Positions 8,460-17,791 of a stretch of 64,000 bases of DNA are shown piece after piece. The position numbers were made by a program, and so were the translations under genes. The notes under the pieces are model-generated. The model was not told the origin of the DNA. It did not search any database and saw only the letters and a program-made list of their open reading frames with translations. Each line of letters begins with the position of its first letter. Within the stretch, counting starts at the first letter, position 1. This DNA is from Betaproteobacteria bacterium (GTDB lineage: Bacteria; Pseudomonadota; Gammaproteobacteria; Burkholderiales; Usitatibacteraceae), in contig JADKJR010000039.1 of assembly GCA_016720925.1 (NCBI GenBank), positions 22,247 to 86,246 of the forward strand. The letters are read 5' to 3'.

Positions 8460-10798
8460 GTCGCTCCATGAGCGACGAGTCAACGCAAATGGCGGACGAC
8501 CTCCCGGCAGGCACTGCGCACCCGCATGAATCTGCGCATCTGCATGTGTCCGGCGAGGCCGTTTACGTCGACGATATTCCCGAGCTGCGTGGCACGCTTC
8601 ATGCCGCCCTGGGTTTGAGTGAAAGGGCCTACGCGAGTGTCCTGTCGATAGACTTCAAGGAAGTGCACGCTTATCCGGACGTGGTTGACGTCCTGGTTTC
8701 GCAAGATATTCCCGGTACGAATGACTGTGGCCCGATTCTTCATGATGATCCAATCCTGGCAGATGCCACCGTGAATTATCTTGGGCAACCGATGTTCGCC
8801 GTGATCGCAGATTCGCATGGTGCCGCGCGCCGTGCGGCCAGGCTTGCGCGGGTTGAGTATCAGGACCTGACTCCCACTTTATCGCCGCTGGCGGCGCGGC
8901 AGCAGGAAGGCTTCGTCATTCCGCCCATGCACCGGTCGCAAGGCGACGCGCTAAGTGCCCTCGCACGCGCCCCCCGAAGAATGTCCGGCCAGTTCCAGGT
9001 TGGCGGGCAAGAGCAGTTTTACCTGGAGGGACAGATTTCCTACGCCGTGCCGACCGAAGACGACGGCATTCATCTCTGGTGCTCGACCCAGCATCCCAGC
9101 GAAATGCAGCACATGGTGGCCCACGCACTCAAACTGCAGTCCAATCAGGTCACTGTGGAAGTCCGCCGCATGGGTGGCGGTTTCGGTGGCAAGGAATCGC
9201 AGTCAGCGCTGTTTGCCTGCGTGGCGGCCATTGCAGCCAGACGATTGCGGCGCCCGGTCAAACTTCGGCTCGACCGTGATGACGACATGATGATCACCGG
9301 CAAGCGCCACGATTTTCATTTTGAGTATGAAGTTGGCTACGACGATGATGGCCTGATCAAAGCGCTCAAGATCGAGTTACTGGCTCGGGCCGGATTTTCC
9401 GCCGATTTGTCGGGCCCTGTCATGTCGCGCGCGGTATGCCACGTCGACAATGCCTACTACCTGAGCGATGTCGATATTCGCGGACTCTGCGCACGCACCA
9501 ACACACAGTCGAATACGGCATTCCGTGGTTTTGGCGGTCCGCAGGGTGCAATTGCCATTGAGTACATTCTCGACAACATTGCGCGCGATCTGGGGAAGGA
9601 TCCGCTGGACGTTCGCAAACTGAACCTCTACGGAAATGATGAACGGAACGTCACGCCCTACGGCATGATCGTTGAGGACAATGTGATTCATGAACTGGTC
9701 GATCAGCTTGAACGCTCCAGCGAATACCGTATGCGGCGCGAAGCTATTCGTGCGTTCAATGCGCTTAGCCCCATCCTGAAAAAGGGTATTGCGCTGACAC
9801 CCGTAAAGTTCGGCATCTCATTCAACATGGTGCACTTCAATCAGGCTGGAGCGCTGGTCCACATCTACACCGATGGCTCGGTGCTGGTGAATCATGGCGG
9901 GACCGAGATGGGGCAGGGCCTTCACACCAAGGTTGCACAGATCGTCGCAACAGAGTTGGGCATTAGCGTCGCGCGTGTACGCGCAACGGCGACCGATACC
10001 AGCAAGGTTGCCAATACATCGGCTACCGCGGCGTCCACCGGAAGCGATCTGAACGGCAAAGCCGCCCAGGACGCCGCCGCAACAATCAAGACGCGCCTGG
10101 CATCATTTGCGGCTGACAAATTTGGCGGCGCACCCGATGCGGTGAGTTTTGCGGGCGACAGGGTACAAGTTAACGGTCAATCGATCAGTTTTCCGGAACT
10201 CGTGCAGATGGCCAATCACGCGCGCGTGCAACTCTGGTCGGACGGCTTCTACGCCACCCCCAAGGTGCATTGGGATCGACATGCCATGCAGGGGCGACCC
10301 TTTCTGTATTTCGCCTACGGTGCCGCTGTGTCCGAGGTCGTCATCGATACCCTGACGGGTGAATCAAAGCTGCTGCGTGCCGACCTGCTGCACGACGCGG
10401 GCAACTCCATTAATCCGGCGATCGATATTGGCCAGATAGAAGGCGCGTTCATCCAGGGCACGGGCTGGCTCACCACCGAAGAGTTGTGGTGGAACGATCA
10501 AGGCAAGCTCATGACTCACGCGCCGTCGACTTACAAGATCCCCGCGGTCAATGATTGCCCCGCCGATTTCCGCGTTGCATTGTTTAAGAATCAGAATATC
10601 GAAGACACGATATTTCGCTCAAAGGCCGTCGGTGAGCCGCCATTGTTACTGGCGTTTTCGGTTTTCTTCGCGATTCGCGATGCCATCGCCAGCGTTGGGG
10701 ACTACCGCACCAATCCACCGCTGAACGCGCCCGCCACGCCGGAGGCGATTCTCACCGCCGTGGATTCCATTCGGCCACAGGGCGTGGTAGCGGCATGA
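8456..10798 (+). CDS. xdhB: Xanthine dehydrogenase molybdopterin-binding large subunit
   Basis: This is an intact protein of 780 residues, the subunit that oxidises hypoxanthine and xanthine to urate at a molybdenum cofactor. Motifs are MGGGFGGKESQSALFA, NTAFRGFGGPQGAIA, GGTEMGQGLHTKVAQI and, near the end, the catalytic glutamate loop KAVGEPPLLLAF. The GTG at 8456 overlaps the xdhA stop; an ATG at 8468 is an alternative. Its stop overlaps xdhC in ATGA, implying translational coupling. Confidence 0.95.
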   Translation: MSRSMSDESTQMADDLPAGTAHPHESAHLHVSGEAVYVDDIPELRGTLHAALGLSERAYASVLSIDFKEVHAYPDVVDVLVSQDIPGTNDCGPILHDDPILADATVNYLGQPMFAVIADSHGAARRAARLARVEYQDLTPTLSPLAARQQEGFVIPPMHRSQGDALSALARAPRRMSGQFQVGGQEQFYLEGQISYAVPTEDDGIHLWCSTQHPSEMQHMVAHALKLQSNQVTVEVRRMGGGFGGKESQSALFACVAAIAARRLRRPVKLRLDRDDDMMITGKRHDFHFEYEVGYDDDGLIKALKIELLARAGFSADLSGPVMSRAVCHVDNAYYLSDVDIRGLCARTNTQSNTAFRGFGGPQGAIAIEYILDNIARDLGKDPLDVRKLNLYGNDERNVTPYGMIVEDNVIHELVDQLERSSEYRMRREAIRAFNALSPILKKGIALTPVKFGISFNMVHFNQAGALVHIYTDGSVLVNHGGTEMGQGLHTKVAQIVATELGISVARVRATATDTSKVANTSATAASTGSDLNGKAAQDAAATIKTRLASFAADKFGGAPDAVSFAGDRVQVNGQSISFPELVQMANHARVQLWSDGFYATPKVHWDRHAMQGRPFLYFAYGAAVSEVVIDTLTGESKLLRADLLHDAGNSINPAIDIGQIEGAFIQGTGWLTTEELWWNDQGKLMTHAPSTYKIPAVNDCPADFRVALFKNQNIEDTIFRSKAVGEPPLLLAFSVFFAIRDAIASVGDYRTNPPLNAPATPEAILTAVDSIRPQGVVAA

Positions 10799-11892
10799 GC
10801 CATTGGATTGATAATCTGGCAGGCGTTCAGTCCCGGCAGCAGCCCGCGATTTCTGTTGCCGTCGCGTCGACCAAAGGATCGGTGCCGCGTGAAGCCGGCA
10901 CGCGGATGCTGGTCACCCCGACGGAAGTCCTGGGTACCATTGGCGGTGGGCATCTCGAATTCAAGGCCATTCAAATTGCCCGGGACATGCTCGCAGCCGG
11001 AGGCAAAGGCGCGCTGATGCGTTTTCCATTGGGCGCCAGTCTCGGCCAGTGCTGTGGCGGATTGATGAATCTATTGTTTGAGCCCGTGCTGCCGTGCGAC
11101 GAATGGGTCGCGGCCGTACGTGACTTCCAACAAAAGGGAAAAAGCATTATTGTCGTGACATGCGTGCGTGGGTGCGGAACATCCGGAAAGCTACTTGTCG
11201 CCGCGGATGAGTTGGTGGGTTCGCTGGGCGGCGAAACACTGGATCGCGAGATAACGGCGATCGCCAGACAACGCCTCGCCGGCTATCCCTCATCAACCCT
11301 GCTGACGGTGGCGGGTGACGCGTACTTTTTTGAGGCAATCGCGGCGCCGGATTTCAATATTGTTTTGTTTGGCGCCGGTCACGTCGGGCGCGCGGTAGTG
11401 AAAATTCTTGCGGAGTTGCCATGCAAGATTACGTGGATCGATTGCCGGGAAGCGGAGTTTCCAGCCGAGGTCCCGCGCGGCGTCGACATGCGCTTGAGCG
11501 ATTTTCCGGAGGATGAGGTTGCGTTCGCGGCCGCGGGAAGCTATTTTCTGGTCATGACCCATAGCCATCAACTCGACCAGGTGATATGCGAACGAATTTT
11601 CGCACGCCAGGATTTTGCCTACTTCGGCCTGATCGGGTCGCTGTCCAAGCGTCGGCAATTTGAACGGCGATTCGCCGCGCGTGGCATTCCGGCGGTCCGA
11701 TTTGCCGATATGAATTGCCCCATTGGCGCGGGTGGCATTGCGTCGAAAGAGCCGATGGCCATTGCCGTTTCGGTGGCGGCGGAACTGTTGCAACGACGCG
11801 AGGCCTTGCAACAAATGTGCAAGGGTGGAATGAGCGACTTCCACTTGCTCCCACCCAGCAATGAACGGGAATCTGGATCCCTTCTGAAGTAG
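10795..11892 (+). CDS. xdhC: Xanthine dehydrogenase accessory protein XdhC
   Basis: XdhC binds the molybdenum cofactor, has it sulphurated and inserts it into XdhB. It has the N-terminal CoxI-type segment (TKGSVPREAGTRMLV, IGGGHLEFKAI, LGQCCGGLMNLLFEP) and a C-terminal Rossmann-like domain (VLFGAGHVGRAVVKILAE, FGLIGSLSKRRQFERR, CPIGAGGIASKEPMAIAVSV). At 365 residues it is slightly long for the family. It overlaps xdhB by four bases. Confidence 0.93.
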   Translation: MSHWIDNLAGVQSRQQPAISVAVASTKGSVPREAGTRMLVTPTEVLGTIGGGHLEFKAIQIARDMLAAGGKGALMRFPLGASLGQCCGGLMNLLFEPVLPCDEWVAAVRDFQQKGKSIIVVTCVRGCGTSGKLLVAADELVGSLGGETLDREITAIARQRLAGYPSSTLLTVAGDAYFFEAIAAPDFNIVLFGAGHVGRAVVKILAELPCKITWIDCREAEFPAEVPRGVDMRLSDFPEDEVAFAAAGSYFLVMTHSHQLDQVICERIFARQDFAYFGLIGSLSKRRQFERRFAARGIPAVRFADMNCPIGAGGIASKEPMAIAVSVAAELLQRREALQQMCKGGMSDFHLLPPSNERESGSLLK

Positions 11893-11953
11893 CGGCCAAG
11901 GCGGGCAATGACGCCTGCCGAAAAATGTTTTTCCGGAAAATGACTCACTGCAA

Positions 11954-13144
11954 ATGGAAGCATACCTTCTCGATTGGCTGAATCTGTTATTGCGCTGGTT
12001 GCACCTCATCACCGGTGCCGCCTGGATCGGCGCGTCATTTTATTTTGTGTTGCTCGACAATAGCTTGAGACCGCCGGCAAGTGAAGAGGACATCAAGCGC
12101 GGCGTTCATGGTGATTACTGGGCAGTTCACGGCGGCGGGTTTTATCACAGCCAGAAATATCTCACCGGGCCCAAGCGCGAGCCGCTGACGCTGGAATTGC
12201 ACTGGTCCAAGTGGGAGGCCTACACCACCTGGCTGTCCGGCATGGGGCTGCTGGCGATCATCTACTGGTTTGGCGCAAGCACGTATCTCATCGACACGAC
12301 CGTACTCGCCCTGACACCGGCGCCGGCCATTGGCATTAGCGCCGCATTCATCGCCTTGGGATGGCTGGTTTACGACGGCCTTTGCCGGCTGCTTGCGGGC
12401 CGCGAAAACATCCTGGCGGCAATCGTATTTGCGTTTGTCATGCTTGCCGATTGGACACTGTTCCAGATCTTCGGCGCGCGCGCGGCCTATGTGCACGTCG
12501 GCGCGATGATGGGCACCATGATGGTGGCGAACGTGTTCGTCCATATCATTCCCGGGCAGAAGAAAATGGTTGCGGCGATCCGCGCCGGGCAGCCTGTCGA
12601 CCCCACTCCCGGAATCATTGGCAAGCAGCGGTCTGTGCACAACACCTATTTCACCTTGCCGGTGCTGTTCATCATGATCAGCAATCACTACCCGATGACC
12701 TACAGCCATCCGCACGGCTGGGCGGTGTTGGGGGCGATCATGCTGGCGGGGGTGTTGATACGGCAGTTTTTTGTGTTGCGTTTGAAGAAGAAGATGGTTC
12801 CTTCACTCATCGCCATTGCGGTTGCGCTGCTGCTCGGTGTGGGTGTATTACTCGCACCCAGGGCCAACGACAAGACTGCAGGCACGGTGACGTTTTCGGA
12901 CGTGAAGGCGGTGATCGACCTGCGCTGTGTCGCGTGTCACGCCGCACAGCCTACTTTCGCGGGCTTCAGCCAGCCGCCGAAGGGGGTGATACTCGAAACC
13001 GCCGATCAAGTTGCCATCCATGCCGTCAAGATGGCCGAGGTAATATCCAACCGCTACATGCCGATCGGCAATCTGACACACATGACCGAAGCGGAGCGGG
13101 CGTTGATCGCAAACTGGTTTGCGCAAGGCGCGACAACCAAATGA
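11954..13144 (+). CDS. puuD: Membrane urate hydroxylase PuuD with C-terminal cytochrome c
   Basis: This protein of 396 residues oxidises urate to 5-hydroxyisourate in the membrane, replacing soluble urate oxidase. It has about eight membrane segments, with conserved LLRWLHLITGAAWIGASFYF at the start and the histidine-containing VHVGAMMGTMMVANVFVHII. After a last hydrophobic segment there is a c-type cytochrome domain with the heme motif CVACH near residue 324 and the distal NRYMPIGNLTHM. Electrons would pass to the respiratory chain rather than to oxygen with peroxide release. It lies 61 bases after xdhC, between the enzymes that make and use its substrate and product. Confidence 0.92.
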   Translation: MEAYLLDWLNLLLRWLHLITGAAWIGASFYFVLLDNSLRPPASEEDIKRGVHGDYWAVHGGGFYHSQKYLTGPKREPLTLELHWSKWEAYTTWLSGMGLLAIIYWFGASTYLIDTTVLALTPAPAIGISAAFIALGWLVYDGLCRLLAGRENILAAIVFAFVMLADWTLFQIFGARAAYVHVGAMMGTMMVANVFVHIIPGQKKMVAAIRAGQPVDPTPGIIGKQRSVHNTYFTLPVLFIMISNHYPMTYSHPHGWAVLGAIMLAGVLIRQFFVLRLKKKMVPSLIAIAVALLLGVGVLLAPRANDKTAGTVTFSDVKAVIDLRCVACHAAQPTFAGFSQPPKGVILETADQVAIHAVKMAEVISNRYMPIGNLTHMTEAERALIANWFAQGATTK

Positions 13145-13178
13145 ATCCAGCAGCCTCACTCAAACTTTGCGCCCGCCC

Positions 13179-14498
13179 ATGAATTCCGGCCTTCAGGCAT
13201 TTCGCGCGTCCATCCTGCATTTCGTCGGTAATCCCGATGAACTCGGTGATCGTGCCTGCGAGTACTTCGAAGACGGCCTCCTCGTCATCAAGGACGGCCG
13301 CGTTCATCAATTGGGCGACGCCGTGACGCTATTGGCCACGCTTCCCAAAGGACTGGCCGTGACCGACTACCGGGGCCGCTTGATCATGCCTGGCTTTGTC
13401 GATACCCACATTCATTTTGCGCAAGCGGACATTGTTGCTTCACACGGCGAACACCTGCTCGAATGGCTCCAACGCTACACCTTTCCGGAAGAACGGCGTT
13501 TCGCCGATGAGGAACATGCCGCCGAGGTCGCGGAGTTTTCGATCAACGAAATGTTGCGCAACGGCACGACCACCAGCATGGTCTTCGCCACGGTGCACAA
13601 ATCATCGGTGAACGCGATCATGCGCGCCGCTGAATCGCGCGGACTCTGCATGATCGCCGGCAAGGTGATGATGGACCGGAACTGCCCGGACGCGCTGTGC
13701 GATACCGCAGAGAGCAGCTACGTGGACAGCAAGGCATTGATCGAGAAATGGCACGGGGCAGGGGAGGGCCGCCTGCGGTATGCCGTTACGCCGCGGTTTG
13801 CGCCGACGTCGAGCGAGCGTCAACTGGCGTTTGCCGGGCAATTGCTGGACGAGCATCCCGGCGTGTATCTGCAAACGCATCTGGCGGAAACCGCGAGCGA
13901 ATGCCAATGGGTCAAGACGCTGTTCCCCTGGAGCACCAGTTACCTGGATGTCTACGATCATTTCGGCATGTTGCGGCCGAAAACGGTTTACGCGCACTGC
14001 ATTCATCTCGATGATCGTGATCGGCAGCGGATGGCCGAGAGCGGGGCGGCGATGTCGTTTTGCCCGACCTCAAACCTGTTTCTCGGCAGCGGCCTGTTCG
14101 ATGCCGGCTCCGCCACCCGCAGCGGCGTGCGCCTCGGCCTCGGTACCGACGTCGGCGGCGGCACCAGCTTCAGCATCCTGCGCACCTTGCATGAAGCCTT
14201 CAAGGTGATTCAATTGTCGGGGCAAAGCATGAACGCGTTGCAGGGGCTTTATCACGCCACGCTCGGCGGCGCGCGCGCGCTTTACCTCGATAATGAAATC
14301 GGCAGTTTTGCGCCGGGAAAATACGCTGACTTCGTGGTGCTGAACCTCACCGCAACGCCACTGATTGAGCGGCGTATGTCGAAGGCCAAGACCCTGGCCG
14401 AGCGCCTGTTTGTGCTCATGATGCTGGCGGATGAACACATGGTCGATGCGACCCATGTGAAGGGGCGCAAATTGTTCGAGCGCAGCGGAAATCGGTGA
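13179..14498 (+). CDS. guaD: Guanine deaminase
   Basis: This amidohydrolase of 439 residues converts guanine to xanthine and so feeds xanthine dehydrogenase. Zinc and catalytic motifs are PGFVDTHIHFAQ near residue 70, LQTHLAETASE, KTVYAHCIHLDD and GLGTDVGGGTSFS. The ATG at 13179 starts the conserved region, 35 bases after the puuD stop. A longer reading frame upstream overlaps puuD and is not supported. It is the last gene of the plus-strand purine operon. Confidence 0.93.
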   Translation: MNSGLQAFRASILHFVGNPDELGDRACEYFEDGLLVIKDGRVHQLGDAVTLLATLPKGLAVTDYRGRLIMPGFVDTHIHFAQADIVASHGEHLLEWLQRYTFPEERRFADEEHAAEVAEFSINEMLRNGTTTSMVFATVHKSSVNAIMRAAESRGLCMIAGKVMMDRNCPDALCDTAESSYVDSKALIEKWHGAGEGRLRYAVTPRFAPTSSERQLAFAGQLLDEHPGVYLQTHLAETASECQWVKTLFPWSTSYLDVYDHFGMLRPKTVYAHCIHLDDRDRQRMAESGAAMSFCPTSNLFLGSGLFDAGSATRSGVRLGLGTDVGGGTSFSILRTLHEAFKVIQLSGQSMNALQGLYHATLGGARALYLDNEIGSFAPGKYADFVVLNLTATPLIERRMSKAKTLAERLFVLMMLADEHMVDATHVKGRKLFERSGNR

Positions 14499-14524
14499 TT
14501 TTCCGCCGCGCTGCGTGCAGGCCG

Positions 14525-15079
14525 TTACTGCACCCGGCGCACTCGCGGGGAGTGATTGATTTTTTCGAATTCCAGGTAAAACGCACCCAGTGCGCCGCGG
14601 CGGATGCGGACCTTTGGATCCGTCAGCGTCAGGTAACGATTGCTGTCATCTGCAATTTGCCAGACCTGTCCATTGGCCAGCTTGATCATGGACTTCGCAT
14701 CCCAGCCTTCGAAGCGGCCGGGAATGGTGCTCTCAATGGCATCCAACGTGGCGGGGCTCGTGCGATTCTCGAGGCCAAATTGATCAGACTTTTGTGGCGC
14801 TGATGGTGAGGCTGATGCCACCGCGGCAATTGGCGCCGGGGATGGCATGGCGGGCGCTGATGTTGCCGCAACGGCCGGCGCAGGACGTGGCTCCGCTTGA
14901 ACCGCCGGCTTGGAGGCTACCGCTTTGGGCTCGACAACCGTCACCGACAGCGCGTCATAGCAAGCCAGTCGCGCGGTCGAATCGATGATGCCCCGGCAAC
15001 GCAGGATTCCCGCATCGTTTGCCAGCACGCCAGTGGAAACAGTGAGCAAGACAAACAGCAATTTCATTTTATTTTTCAT
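14525..15079 (-). CDS. Secreted protein of unknown function with Pro/Ala-rich linker
   Basis: The protein has 184 residues and a signal peptide (KMKLLFVLLTVSTGVLAND). A short region follows with the pattern CRGIIDSTARLACYDALSV, seen in several periplasmic proteins of proteobacteria including VasI-like ones. A low-complexity Ala/Pro/Ser linker of about 60 residues and a C-terminal beta-rich domain (GQVWQIADDSNRYLTL, VRIRRGALGAFYLEFEKINH) complete it. The C-terminal part resembles small domains that describe how a surface is modified, but I cannot name a function. The gene stands alone, converging on guaD with 26 bases between the stops. Confidence 0.75.
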   Translation of the reverse strand: MKNKMKLLFVLLTVSTGVLANDAGILRCRGIIDSTARLACYDALSVTVVEPKAVASKPAVQAEPRPAPAVAATSAPAMPSPAPIAAVASASPSAPQKSDQFGLENRTSPATLDAIESTIPGRFEGWDAKSMIKLANGQVWQIADDSNRYLTLTDPKVRIRRGALGAFYLEFEKINHSPRVRRVQ

Positions 15080-15174
15080 GGTGTGGCAATCGCCCGAAGA
15101 ATATTTTCTTGGTGGATTGTACAGAAGATCGCCACGCGTTCGCGTTCACCCCTGCGCCGGACAGAACTGCCAAT

Positions 15175-15240
15175 CTCTAGTACTGGAGCGGCGTTTCAGG
15201 CATAAATGCCCCGAAACGCCCGTCAAATGGCGATCTGCGC
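15175..15240. repeat. Dispersed palindromic repeat, copy A
   Basis: It starts CTCTAGTACTGG and contains the internal stem GGCGTTTC / GAAACGCC around AGGCATAAATGCC. It ends AAATGGCGATCTG, a right end shared with copy F (51777-51845). It lies between two minus-strand genes. Confidence 0.7.
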
Positions 15241-15265
15241 GTCGCAAAGCCGGACGATCAACCTG

Positions 15266-15634
15266 CTACTCGAGAAGCGTTCCCCCGAACGCCTGCCGGC
15301 CCGCAGCGGGCGGCGCATACTGGACATGCACTCGATCTGGTGGACGCCCAATGCATTTTGCGACCACCTTGGTTACGGCCATGGCTTCTGTTTCGCGCGC
15401 AGCGCCGTCCGGCGGGTGTGCGTGCAGAACCGTCACAAAGACCGGCAATTCCGACGCAATGAGTTCAACCGCATTTTCCGCATAGTCGCGACTGTCCAGA
15501 TAATGCAATCGCACCCACGTACGGCCGGGCTGGCTGCCGAACGTCTCGCCGAGCGCATCCGCGAGTGCGCGAGCAGAGGTGGCGCCAGAATCGGCCACCG
15601 ACACACAGACGATTTCGATATCAACGATGGGCAT
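15266..15634 (-). CDS. Tautomerase (MIF/4-oxalocrotonate tautomerase) superfamily protein
   Basis: The protein has 122 residues. It begins MPIVDIEIVCVS, so removal of methionine would expose the proline that acts as catalytic base in this superfamily. The rest fits the beta-alpha-beta fold with a conserved TWVRLHYLDSRDYAEN segment and HVQYAPPAAGRQAFGG near the end. The substrate is unknown. It is 27 bases downstream of aqpZ on the same strand and probably co-transcribed. Confidence 0.7.
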   Translation of the reverse strand: MPIVDIEIVCVSVADSGATSARALADALGETFGSQPGRTWVRLHYLDSRDYAENAVELIASELPVFVTVLHAHPPDGAARETEAMAVTKVVAKCIGRPPDRVHVQYAPPAAGRQAFGGTLLE

Positions 15635-15661
15635 ATATGCCGACGAGATTTCTATCGAAAC

Positions 15662-16351
15662 TCAACTTTCCTCGCCGCCGATGAACCGATAAGTCATCGC
15701 CCCTAGTACCGCGCCAACTATCGGTGCGAGCCAGAACAGCCAAAGCTGACCGATCGCCCAATCGCCAACAAATAGCGCGACACCGGTGCTGCGCGCGGGA
15801 TTGACCGACGTATTGGTCACTGGAATGCTGATCAGGTGAATGAGCGTCAACGCGAGGCCGATGGCGATCGGGGCAAAGCCGGTCGGTGCGCGCTTGTCCG
15901 TGGCGCCGAGAATCACCAGCAGGAAAAACATCGTCATCACAACTTCGGTGATTAGCGCGGCCAGAAGCGAATAATGGCCGGGAGAATGTTCGCCATAACC
16001 GTTCGATGCAAAGCCCTTGGTCACATCAAATCCCGGCGCCCCGCTGGCGATGAGATAGAGCACGCCGCCCGCGACGATGGCGCCGAACACCTGCGCGACG
16101 ATGTAGGGCGCGAGCTTGCCTGCCGGGAACCGGCCGCCCGCCCAGAGACCAATCGATACCGCCGGGTTGAGGTGGCAGCCTGAAATGTGACCGATGGCAA
16201 ACGCCATGGTCAGCACCGTGAGGCCGAAGGCCAGCGAGACGCCGTGCAAACCAATGCCGACATTCGGGAATGCGGCGGCCAATACCGCACTACCGCAGCC
16301 GCCAAGAACGAGCCAGAACGTACCAAGGAACTCCGCGCCGTATTGCTTCAT
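15662..16351 (-). CDS. aqpZ: Aquaporin Z water channel
   Basis: The protein has 229 residues and six membrane segments. Both pore motifs are present: HLNPAVSIGLWAGGRFP in the first half and SVNPARSTGVALF in the second, the latter with the arginine of the selectivity filter. The N-terminus MKQYGAEFLGTFWLVLGGC is standard for AqpZ. It would conduct water across the inner membrane. Confidence 0.95.
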   Translation of the reverse strand: MKQYGAEFLGTFWLVLGGCGSAVLAAAFPNVGIGLHGVSLAFGLTVLTMAFAIGHISGCHLNPAVSIGLWAGGRFPAGKLAPYIVAQVFGAIVAGGVLYLIASGAPGFDVTKGFASNGYGEHSPGHYSLLAALITEVVMTMFFLLVILGATDKRAPTGFAPIAIGLALTLIHLISIPVTNTSVNPARSTGVALFVGDWAIGQLWLFWLAPIVGAVLGAMTYRFIGGEES

Positions 16352-16487
16352 TTGCCTCTCCTGTTGATCGGTGGGAAGTGAAAGTGTGAATCATAACCGC
16401 TGATATGCGCGGCTTGTCAGTTTGCAACTCGCGTCAGGAGACAGCCGCAGCAAGTGGTAGCCAACAGAAGCGGATGCGAATGGCGAT

Positions 16488-16793
16488 TTATGCCTCGTGC
16501 CGGTTATCGCCGGTCACACCATCTGATTGGCCGGCGCATTGATGAGCTGCATTGCCATTGACCGGACCATTGCTCCGGCGAGGAGTGTCGGGCGCAGCAC
16601 ACTCTGTCGGATCGGCGACGAAGAGCCACGCAACGATCAGGCAAGCGGGAACGGCCAGGAACCACTCCGACCGCGACGTGAGACTTTGGCCGACAACCCC
16701 GATCGCGCCGCCGACAGCAAGGCACGCAAGCAGAAGGAAAAGCCGTCGCGCGAGCCGTGGTTTGCGGGGCATTGCGTTTTCACGCGGCGGCAT
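16488..16793 (-). CDS. Small membrane protein of unknown function
   Basis: The protein has 101 residues, or 94 from the second ATG at 16772. A basic N-terminus is followed by two hydrophobic segments (LFLLLACLAVGGAIGVV and WFLAVPACLIVAWLFV) and a polar tail. The DPTEC motif just after the second segment looks like a conserved feature. No function can be given. Confidence 0.55.
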   Translation of the reverse strand: MPPRENAMPRKPRLARRLFLLLACLAVGGAIGVVGQSLTSRSEWFLAVPACLIVAWLFVADPTECAAPDTPRRSNGPVNGNAAHQCAGQSDGVTGDNRHEA

Positions 16794-16912
16794 TGGCGCC
16801 CCTGCGTGCGGGGCAGGCGGCTGGATTTTGCTGAATGTCTTTCATCGTTTCATCCATGACACGGAAGGCGCGTCAGCATATCTGCCATCATCGGGCGGGG
16901 CGCGGTAGGACC

Positions 16913-17230
16913 TCATGGCTCTTTGTCTTCGCTTGCCGTGAGCGACGCGATGCCGCGCGCAACAAGCCATGCCAACCCAAGCCCGACCGTCGCGATAAAG
17001 CACCAGCCGAACCACGTCGGCTTGCACCAGCCCCAGCCGCACGCGCCAGCGTTTTGCAGCAGCCCCGGAATGCCCAGCGAATGAAACATATAGACCGACA
17101 AATAAGGGATAACGGCCAGCACGCCAATGGGCGTGTCCAGGTATTGTGGCCAGACAAGGCCCGGCAGAAGCGCCGCAACGTAAACGCCGACGATGATGGC
17201 AAACACTTTAGCCGTGCGATGCTGTTTCAT
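16913..17230 (-). CDS. Small membrane protein of unknown function
   Basis: The protein has 105 residues and three hydrophobic stretches (VFAIIVGVYVAALLPGLVW, LAVIPYLSVYMFHSLGIPGL, FIATVGLGLAWLVARGIA). A tryptophan/cysteine-rich turn (ACGWGWCKPTWFGW) lies between the second and third. It follows the previous gene's strand with a gap of about 120 bases. No function can be given. Confidence 0.65.
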   Translation of the reverse strand: MKQHRTAKVFAIIVGVYVAALLPGLVWPQYLDTPIGVLAVIPYLSVYMFHSLGIPGLLQNAGACGWGWCKPTWFGWCFIATVGLGLAWLVARGIASLTASEDKEP

Positions 17231-17380
17231 TGGAAGATGTCTAGGGAATCAGGCCACACAATTTGCAATGGGGACTTGAGGTGAGTAGCGATATTGAAAT
17301 GATCGAATCTCACTGGTGGAACGCCTATGTGGATCCGTCCGGTGCAAGAGGATGGCTGCATTCGATGGGTATTCGGCTCG

Positions 17381-17770
17381 TTAAGCCGCGCTAGATACGA
17401 ATGCCAAAACGTGACCATCAGGGTCCAGCGAATATGCCGCGATATGTCCCCAGTCGCGTGGCAGCAGCGGACTCAGCTCCCGTGCGCCCGCGGCGAGTGC
17501 ACGCGCGTGATAGTCACCCGGCTCGGCCAGGACGAGGTAAAGCTCGGCGCGCGGAACGCCATTCGCAGCAGCCGGATCGGGCAGGGCTGCGCCAAGCAGA
17601 TTGCGTATGCCTTGCTCCGGCATCAGCCCCAGAACGCCTCCGCCGGGAAGGTCGAACTCGGTCATACCGGGCGCGTGAAGGCGTGGCTTGATGCCGAGGA
17701 CAGCCGTGTAGAAGGCGGTACTGCGCGCTTGGTCTGCGACGTAGAAGATGAAGTGGGAGGCGGGGGTCAC
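17381..17770 (-). CDS. VOC-family (glyoxalase/bleomycin resistance) protein
   Basis: The protein has 129 residues and the paired beta-alpha-beta-beta-beta pattern of the vicinal oxygen chelate fold. It starts with HFIFYVADQARSTAFYTAVL and ends with GHIAAYSLDPDGHVLAFV, where the last glutamate-like metal position is replaced in the usual place by the DPDGH context. The substrate is unknown. It starts 21 bases after the end of the ATPase gene upstream. Confidence 0.8.
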   Translation of the reverse strand: MTPASHFIFYVADQARSTAFYTAVLGIKPRLHAPGMTEFDLPGGGVLGLMPEQGIRNLLGAALPDPAAANGVPRAELYLVLAEPGDYHARALAAGARELSPLLPRDWGHIAAYSLDPDGHVLAFVSSAA

Positions 17771-17791
17771 GGTTGTAGTCAGCCAGATAGC

